Both the position numbers and the translations under genes were made by a program. Under the pieces are notes generated by a model, which made no database searches, was not told where the DNA came from, and saw only the letters and a program-made list of their open reading frames with translations. This document shows, piece after piece, positions 14,409 through 18,794 of a DNA stretch of 18,794 nucleotides (positions are counted from its first letter, which is position 1; the number at the start of each line of letters is the position of its first letter). Origin of the DNA: an uncultured Balneolaceae bacterium (GTDB lineage Bacteria > Bacteroidota > Rhodothermia > Balneolales > Balneolaceae); assembly GCA_937982515.1 (NCBI GenBank), contig CALJMB010000380.1:1-18794 (forward strand). Reading direction: 5' to 3'.

Positions 14409-15215
14409 CTACCATCTTCCGCCAAACTTGATACTTATTTGTGGGGTGCCGAAGTACTTTTGGCGGGGAAAGAAAGGCTCCGTCTCTATAACTTCGCCGG
14501 CATCATTATAACTGACCGGCCTTCTGGGTTGCATAATCTGAATGCCCTGGCTGAAATAATAAAACATATAGCCGAATTCTACCGTTGTCTGCCGTTTAAA
14601 ATTACTGCCCAGGTCCACACCTATCTTTAATTCTCCGGCTGCCCCCCATTCAATGTAACCGTCTTTCCAGCCGGTAAAAAAGTCATTTATCCGCTCATTA
14701 TACACTAAAAATCCGTTTATAGCAGCTGTAGACCTGTATCCGTTCCCATCTTCATCGTCGAGATACGGGTATACAAAAGCCATAACAGGCCCTGCAGAAC
14801 TGGAAATAAAAAAGCGAAAGTTATCTTCAATCTGGCGGGCGAAAAGTCTCTGCTTCAAGCCTAAAAGAAAGGGAAATCCCAGCGCCCGGTTGTATTTATT
14901 GGGAATGATTTGCTGGCCGGAAAAAAAATCCTGAAAATTCTGCTCGCTTACGTCCCGGATGCCGGTTATGCCTGTCCGGAACGATAATTCCGTATAAGAA
15001 CTTAACATACGTGTATACTGGCCTCCAATGCCGAAACCGAAATTATTCAGTATCACATCGAAGGAAATACTGTTTCCGTAACCTTCATCCAACGGAGAGC
15101 GCGGGCTGGATATACCCAGAACTTCCGGTTCTTCGACTTGGGCAAATGCAGGGTTTATAACCACCGATCCCATAAAGACGGCTGTTAGTAAGATAACGCT
15201 GAAGGATAGTTTCAT
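14409..15215 (-). CDS. Probable outer-membrane beta-barrel protein, function unknown
   Basis: The 268-aa product begins with a clear Sec signal peptide: basic start MKL, hydrophobic core, and AFA-Q cleavage site after residue 25. The rest alternates hydrophobic and aromatic residues in short stretches typical of beta strands (FGIGGQYTRMLSSYTELSFRTG, WGAAGELKIGVDLG, QTTVEFGYMFYYF). It ends in ISIKFGGRW, a terminal aromatic as in outer-membrane barrels recognised by the BAM machinery. The pattern resembles small porin-family/OmpW-like barrels, but I cannot place it in a family. ATG at 15215 gives the signal peptide directly. It is transcribed leftward away from the unknown gene at 15423, across a 207-bp AT-rich gap. 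Confidence 0.6.
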   Translation of the reverse strand: MKLSFSVILLTAVFMGSVVINPAFAQVEEPEVLGISSPRSPLDEGYGNSISFDVILNNFGFGIGGQYTRMLSSYTELSFRTGITGIRDVSEQNFQDFFSGQQIIPNKYNRALGFPFLLGLKQRLFARQIEDNFRFFISSSAGPVMAFVYPYLDDEDGNGYRSTAAINGFLVYNERINDFFTGWKDGYIEWGAAGELKIGVDLGSNFKRQTTVEFGYMFYYFSQGIQIMQPRRPVSYNDAGEVIETEPFFPRQKYFGTPQISIKFGGRW

Positions 15216-15270
15216 TTCATAGTTCTTTATGTTCTTACATGTTTAAGATGTTAATAAGATTACATTAATT

Positions 15271-15344
15271 AAACACATATAATTCAGAAAAATTATATTT
15301 ATTTTCATCATACGTACGTGTTATTCCCATTAAATTATGTGTTT
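15271..15344. promoter_or_regulatory. Inverted repeats in the divergent promoter region
   Basis: AAACACAT followed by ATAATT (15271-15284) is mirrored by AATTATGTGTTT (15333-15344), identical apart from a 2-bp insertion, spaced symmetrically about the self-complementary core ACGTACGT near 15312-15319. A second inverted repeat, ATATAAT (15277-15283) / ATTATAT (15292-15298), overlaps it. The region must hold promoters for both diverging genes, and a regulator-binding site is possible. AT-richness makes chance repeats more likely. Confidence 0.25.
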
Positions 15345-15422
15345 ACAAAATTTGACTATTGTTTAAGAATGGCTTTTATTCCTGCTGTTTATGCACTAAG
15401 CACATCATTAATACGATAAATT

Positions 15423-15818
15423 ATGAGATCTGTTAGCAAGTATCTTGTTTACGGTCCGGCGGATACTCTCCGACGGATGCCGGACCAACTCTTTAAAAGC
15501 CAGGAACCTAAGTACTTGTACAAATATGAATCTTCTGATACAGGCGATACGGTTCATGTTGCGGTTTATGAAGAATACGAAAAACAAATCAATGCTAGTG
15601 TAACGCTGACTTGCATTATTGAGTTTACCGGTAAGCAAAGCCGTTTTGAGTTAAAAAAGACCGGTGGACGTATGGGCTTCCGTGGCAGTTCGCTGGATGA
15701 AGAAAAGCGGACCATTGATGATGAAGTCACCGATTTTATTTTGGATTTTGCCAAGCGGTTTGGCTTAACGGTGCAAGAAATAAAAAATCAGGAAGTTGAA
15801 AAAGAAGAAAAACCTTAA
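15423..15818 (+). CDS. Conserved-looking hypothetical protein upstream of prmC
   Basis: I do not recognise this 131-aa protein. It has no signal peptide, transmembrane segment or cysteine pair (a single Cys near residue 64). The first two thirds alternate hydrophobic and polar residues like beta strands (YLYKYESS, TVHVAVYEEYE, ASVTLTCIIEF). A Gly/Arg loop (KTGGRMGFRGSS, about 80-91) leads into a predicted helix DDEVTDFILDFAKRFGLTVQEI, and the C-terminus is Glu/Lys-rich. It looks like a small soluble alpha-beta protein. ATG 15423 is the first in-frame start after the divergent region. prmC starts 12 bp after its stop, so the two are likely cotranscribed, hinting at but not proving a link to translation. 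Confidence 0.75.
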   Translation: MRSVSKYLVYGPADTLRRMPDQLFKSQEPKYLYKYESSDTGDTVHVAVYEEYEKQINASVTLTCIIEFTGKQSRFELKKTGGRMGFRGSSLDEEKRTIDDEVTDFILDFAKRFGLTVQEIKNQEVEKEEKP

Positions 15819-15830
15819 GTTGATTTCTCT

Positions 15831-16697
15831 ATGAGCGCCAGGCTCAGGGAATGGAATGTTGTTTCAATGCTGGAATGGGGCACTTCATATTTCAAGCAAA
15901 GAAATATTCCTGATCCGCGTCACAGTATTGAATGGCTTCTTTCAGAAGCTCTGCAAGTTAAACGGTTGGATCTTTACTTACAGTATGACCGCCCTCTCTC
16001 ACAGGATGAGCTAAATCGCATCCGCCCTCTGGTAAAACGGCGTGCCCTTCATGAACCCCTGCAATACATTATCGGGTACACTAACTTTATGAATGCGCGC
16101 ATCGATGTAACTCCCGATGTGTTGATTCCACGCCTTGAGACCGAACAGCTGGTCGAGATCATCCTCAAAGAACATGGTCCGGAGCAATCTATCCAGGCTC
16201 TGGATATCGGTACGGGATCCGGCTGCATCCCCATTGCCCTGAAGATGGAACGGCCCCGATGGTCGCTCAAAGGGTTGGATATCTCAACCCGTGCACTGGA
16301 GATTGCCCGCCATAATGCGAGCCGAAACGAGGTTGACGTAGAGTTTGAGAAGGGCGATATTCTGGAGTGGAATGCCATAGCCACCGATGAAACATTCAAC
16401 CTTATTGTATCTAACCCTCCCTATGTACTCCCAGAAGAGAAAGATGAGCTTGAACCACAAGTAATATCTTACGAGCCTCATCTCGCCCTCTTCTGTGAAG
16501 ACATGGACAGGATGTACATGAGCATTATTCAGTTTGCCGAAACCCGACTTGCACCTGAGGGCAGGCTCTATCTGGAAGTTCATGAACTGCACGCCGGACG
16601 AATACTATCACTTTTCGATACCTCGGCCTGGAACCCGACGCTCAAAAAAGATTATGAAGGCAAGCCCCGTTTTATAACAGCCACACTGCATACCTGA
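15831..16697 (+). CDS. prmC: Peptide chain release factor glutamine methyltransferase PrmC (HemK)
   Basis: PrmC methylates the glutamine of the GGQ motif in RF1 and RF2 using S-adenosylmethionine, raising termination efficiency. The 288-aa product has the N-terminal helical release-factor-binding domain with RRALHEPLQYIIGYTNF (70-86). The methyltransferase domain follows, with the SAM motif ALDIGTGSGCIPIAL (123-137), the acidic Asp150 loop (GLDIS), and the catalytic NPPYV (195-199) that holds the substrate glutamine. The usual PRPETE segment reads PRLETE here (100-105). Length fits the family (about 280). ATG 15831 is 12 bp after the preceding small gene. prfA, the usual partner in E. coli, is not adjacent. 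Confidence 0.93.
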   Translation: MSARLREWNVVSMLEWGTSYFKQRNIPDPRHSIEWLLSEALQVKRLDLYLQYDRPLSQDELNRIRPLVKRRALHEPLQYIIGYTNFMNARIDVTPDVLIPRLETEQLVEIILKEHGPEQSIQALDIGTGSGCIPIALKMERPRWSLKGLDISTRALEIARHNASRNEVDVEFEKGDILEWNAIATDETFNLIVSNPPYVLPEEKDELEPQVISYEPHLALFCEDMDRMYMSIIQFAETRLAPEGRLYLEVHELHAGRILSLFDTSAWNPTLKKDYEGKPRFITATLHT

Positions 16698-16840
16698 TAC
16701 GGAACGAAGTTCCTGTCATTATGCCGGAACAAAACACGGATGAAGCGGATGAAACTGGCCCCTGATTGATGCAGATCGGACGGATGGGATTTCACATCCG
16801 GCACCGTTACCCGAAGGGGCCGTACTATCGGGAGAGTACA
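16698..16840. repeat. Decayed repeat sequence with small hairpins after prmC
   Basis: Just after the prmC stop there is a perfect hairpin GGAAC (16701-16705) / GTTCC (16709-16713). Then come AACACGGATGAAGCGGATG (16733-16751) and CGGATG (16781-16786) / CATCCG (16795-16800). The AACACGGAT and GCGGAT units are the same short words found in the recF-eno and frr-smc palindromes, here without an intact partner arm. A GTACT (16822-16826) / AGTAC (16835-16839) pair follows. No terminator with a T-run is seen. Confidence 0.4.
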
Positions 16841-17008
16841 TTACTGAGAGCGCAACAGCTCCGCGCTGGCAGAGGGAGAGTTGTCATCAGGTATGATTCA
16901 CAAATTGCGACCTCATGCAGCATAACCTGGCAAGGACCTCACTTGTCCGCTATTAACAAAACTGAAAGAAAATCAATAAAAAATCAATTCATTAGGAAAT
17001 ATTAACAC

Positions 17009-17017
17009 TGTGGATAA
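17009..17017 (-). promoter_or_regulatory. DnaA box 1
   Basis: Exact consensus TTATCCACA on the minus strand, at the border of the AT-rich tract ending near 17008. Confidence 0.8.
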
Positions 17018-17090
17018 ATTGTTGAAAACTTTTATTCCTCATTTTGCTTTAAGTCACGTAAAGGCAAAAACGATGTCAGGACGTTGTTAC

Positions 17091-17117
17091 AGCCTGTCAA
17101 GTTAAATTTGACAGGCT
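17091..17117. repeat. Perfect 10-bp inverted repeat in the dnaA upstream region
   Basis: AGCCTGTCAA (17091-17100) and TTGACAGGCT (17108-17117) are exact inverted copies around a 7-nt AT-rich loop GTTAAAT. It lies between DnaA boxes 1 and 2. No T-run follows on either strand, so a terminator is unlikely; an operator or a cruciform is possible. Confidence 0.6.
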
Positions 17118-17171
17118 TGTAATAAAAGAACTAAGTGGCTGAGGCTCATGGGGTTAGTCTGTTTAGTCGAT

Positions 17172-17180
17172 TGTGGATAA
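17172..17180 (-). promoter_or_regulatory. DnaA box 2
   Basis: Exact TTATCCACA on the minus strand. It overlaps a TAACTTTTG sequence (17178-17186) resembling the Bacteroidota -7 box with one extra T, so DnaA bound here could block a dnaA promoter. Confidence 0.8.
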
Positions 17181-17269
17181 CTTTTGAATAACCCACTATT
17201 ATTTTTTTGACATCCGTCCGGGAAATTGTCATCTTCGTTTTAGCCGCACCAAATTTACTTCTGGAAACG

Positions 17270-17278
17270 TGTGGATAA
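17270..17278 (-). promoter_or_regulatory. DnaA box 3
   Basis: Exact TTATCCACA on the minus strand, 55 bp before the dnaA start codon, probably within or just before the dnaA leader, consistent with autoregulation. Confidence 0.8.
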
Positions 17279-17318
17279 CTACGAGATTCTTATCGTTGCG
17301 AACTTTTAATTATGCTTG

Positions 17319-17325
17319 AGGAGGT
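17319..17325 (+). promoter_or_regulatory. Strong Shine-Dalgarno that fixes the dnaA start
   Basis: AGGAGGT is a perfect match to the anti-Shine-Dalgarno core and sits 8 nt before the TTG at 17334. An upstream in-frame TTG at 17316 overlaps it and would leave the motif unused. Most other genes in the window have no such site. Confidence 0.8.
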
Positions 17326-17333
17326 CAAGGGGT

Positions 17334-18779
17334 TTGAGTACAATTTCTGCTGAAACTGCATGGGAGCAGTGTCTGGAAATTATACAGGATAATATAAGCT
17401 ATCAGAAATACAAGTCTTGGTTTGAACCTATCAAACCTGTAAAGCTTGAGAATGATACACTTACCATACAAGTACCAAGTCAATTTTGGTACGAATGGCT
17501 AGAGGAACATTATTACGGGATGCTTCGGTCAACGCTGGCTAAAGTACTCGGAGATAACGGGAAACTTGAATATTCTGTAGTATTGGAAAAATCAGACCAT
17601 ACATCTGATGCAAGGGCAGTTCGCCTCCCTCAACGGCCTGTGCCGCCATCGAAAGGGCAAAATATCGATGGTTATGTTGCCTATAATCCTGGAAAAATTG
17701 AAAACCCCTTTGTCATACCCGGTATCAGAAAAACTAAAATCGACTCTAATCTCAATTCTAACTACATATTTGAGAGGTATATTGAAGGAGACTGCAACCG
17801 CCTGGCACGATCGGCCGCCATGGCCATTGCTGAAAACCCGGGTAGTAACTCCTTCAATCCATTTTTTATATATGGTGGCACGGGCCTGGGTAAAACGCAT
17901 CTTATTCAAAGTATCGGAAACAAAATAAAGCAGGACTTTGCGGATGAAATCTCCGTACTCTATATATCTTCTGAAAGCTTTACTAATGAATTTGTCCAGG
18001 CTATTCGCAACAACAGGGCCAGCGAATTTACTATGTTCTACCGGCAGATAGATGTATTGATTGTAGACGACATCCAGTTTTTCAGCGGCAAGGAGAAAAC
18101 CCAGGAGGAGTTCTTCCATATTTTTAATGCCCTGCACCAGGATGGCAAACAGATTGTTCTTAGCAGCGACCGGGCCCCCCGGGAAATCCCCGACATCGAA
18201 GAGCGCCTAATTTCCCGTTTTAGCTGGGGCCTGAGCGCTGACCTGCAGATACCCGAGTATGAAACCCGATACGCCATCCTGGAGCGGAAAGCGGGCGACA
18301 ACGGAATCGATCTGTCACACACTATTCTTGAATTCATTGCCCACAACTTTAAGTCTAACGTACGCGATCTGGAGGGAGCCATCATCAAACTGCTTGCCCA
18401 TGCTTCGCTCCAGCATGTTGATGAGATTGACCTGCCCATGGCCAAGCGGGTACTTAAGGATATGATTAAAGAATCGAATACCCAGATTTCTATTGAGTCT
18501 ATCCAAAACTATGTATGCGAGTATTTTGGGATAGACACCAACAAGGTGCGTGAGAAAACCCGCAAGCAAGAGATTGTGGAAGCCCGCCAGATCGCCATGT
18601 ATCTGTCTAAACAGTTTACCGATTCCAGCCTTAAAACCATTGGACTGCATTTTGGCGGACGCGACCATTCTACTGTAATTCATGCCATCTCTACAGTAGA
18701 AGAGCGCATGCAGACCAGTACCAAACACAAACATATTGTAGAAGAGCTTCGACAAAAAATAGAAGTGGCCAGCCTGTAG
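17334..18779 (+). CDS. dnaA: Chromosomal replication initiator protein DnaA
   Basis: DnaA is the AAA+ ATPase that binds DnaA boxes, unwinds oriC and helps load the replicative helicase. The 481-aa product has all four domains. Domain I is the N-terminal part (about 1-85, AETAWEQCLEIIQDNISYQKYKSWFEP), followed by a short linker (about 86-135). Domain III carries Walker A GGTGLGKTH (181-189), Walker B VLIVDDIQFF (about 241-250) and the LISRFSWGL box. Domain IV has the DNA-binding signature GGRDHSTV (441-448). I place the start at TTG 17334, 8 nt after a perfect AGGAGGT; an earlier TTG at 17316 would add six residues within that site and not match the family. The three DnaA boxes upstream suggest autoregulation. 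The gene is complete, ending 15 bp before the window edge; what follows (dnaN?) is not visible. Confidence 0.96.
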   Translation: MSTISAETAWEQCLEIIQDNISYQKYKSWFEPIKPVKLENDTLTIQVPSQFWYEWLEEHYYGMLRSTLAKVLGDNGKLEYSVVLEKSDHTSDARAVRLPQRPVPPSKGQNIDGYVAYNPGKIENPFVIPGIRKTKIDSNLNSNYIFERYIEGDCNRLARSAAMAIAENPGSNSFNPFFIYGGTGLGKTHLIQSIGNKIKQDFADEISVLYISSESFTNEFVQAIRNNRASEFTMFYRQIDVLIVDDIQFFSGKEKTQEEFFHIFNALHQDGKQIVLSSDRAPREIPDIEERLISRFSWGLSADLQIPEYETRYAILERKAGDNGIDLSHTILEFIAHNFKSNVRDLEGAIIKLLAHASLQHVDEIDLPMAKRVLKDMIKESNTQISIESIQNYVCEYFGIDTNKVREKTRKQEIVEARQIAMYLSKQFTDSSLKTIGLHFGGRDHSTVIHAISTVEERMQTSTKHKHIVEELRQKIEVASL

Positions 18780-18794
18780 CAGTTGTCGGTTGTC

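Larger units (their letters stand above)
16949..17278. other. Candidate replication origin (oriC) / dnaA control region
   Basis: Three exact DnaA boxes (TGTGGATAA on the plus strand, i.e. TTATCCACA on the minus strand) lie in one orientation at 17009, 17172 and 17270. An AT-rich tract that could serve as the unwinding element (about 16949-17008) sits on the 3' side of the first box when read on the minus strand. A perfect 10-bp inverted repeat lies between boxes one and two. The location right before dnaA is a common origin site. Against this, only three boxes are perfect, and the ribosomal genes upstream would be transcribed head-on to a fork leaving here. Autoregulation of dnaA alone would also explain the boxes. 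Confidence 0.45.
16698..17333. other. 636-bp gene-free region between prmC and dnaA
   Basis: No convincing gene lies here; the longest open frame (16766-17005, 79 codons) has no motif and crosses repeat debris. From left to right the region has decayed repeat sequence (16698-16840), a strongly AT-rich stretch (about 16949-17008), three perfect DnaA boxes, a 10-bp inverted repeat, an AT-rich T-run (about 17190-17208) and the dnaA leader with its strong ribosome-binding site. Confidence 0.75.

Noticed and set aside
16766..17005. 79-codon open frame before dnaA
   Set aside because: Crosses decayed repeat and the AT-rich tract; no recognisable protein features.
17207..17235. Sigma-70-style promoter TTGACA with 17-bp spacer
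   Set aside because: The -35 match is exact, but the -10 position reads CATCTT, a poor match, and this lineage generally uses TAnnTTTG-type promoters.

Overview
The window holds a block of housekeeping genes from a member of the Bacteroidota/FCB assemblage. The Balneolota or Rhodothermota are my best guess, but this is inference from gene content and style, not from a marker search. Supporting points are the order rplM-rpsI-rpsB-tsf-pyrH-frr, ribosome-binding sites that are mostly absent before start codons, a TAnnTTTG-type -7 element before eno, frequent GTG/TTG starts, a long (416 aa) IspH, and a signal-peptide protein with an outer-membrane-barrel-like C-terminus.

Layout: 1-691 has no gene. 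It begins with an 11-bp tandem array that runs off the left edge, then a rho-independent terminator, then two strongly base-pairing stretches upstream of rplM. 692-3498 carries the translation genes rplM (L13), rpsI (S9), rpsB (S2) and tsf (EF-Ts), ending at a strong terminator. A structured leader precedes rpsB. 3657-5017 carries pyrH (UMP kinase) and frr (ribosome recycling factor). A compound palindrome follows, then smc (chromosome condensation) and ispH (isoprenoid synthesis). All of these read rightward.

From 10143 to 15215 the genes read leftward: a YbbR-domain membrane protein, a DUF721/DciA-like protein, recF, eno (enolase) and a probable outer-membrane protein of unknown role. At 15216-15422 transcription diverges to a small unknown protein and prmC (release-factor methyltransferase), 12 bp apart. 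A 636-bp non-coding stretch with three perfect DnaA boxes, an AT-rich tract and a perfect 10-bp inverted repeat then leads into dnaA, which ends 15 bp before the right edge. This stretch is a candidate oriC and is at least a DnaA-responsive dnaA control region.

Functionally the window combines translation (L13, S9, S2, EF-Ts, RRF, PrmC), chromosome maintenance (SMC, RecF, DciA-like, DnaA) and core metabolism (UMP kinase, IspH, enolase). I see no phage, CRISPR, toxin-antitoxin or defence system. The parts worth a second look are non-coding: nested RNA-like structures upstream of rplM and rpsB, the 11-bp array, a dispersed set of decayed palindromes in the intergenic gaps, and the presumptive origin region with its unusual gene orientation.
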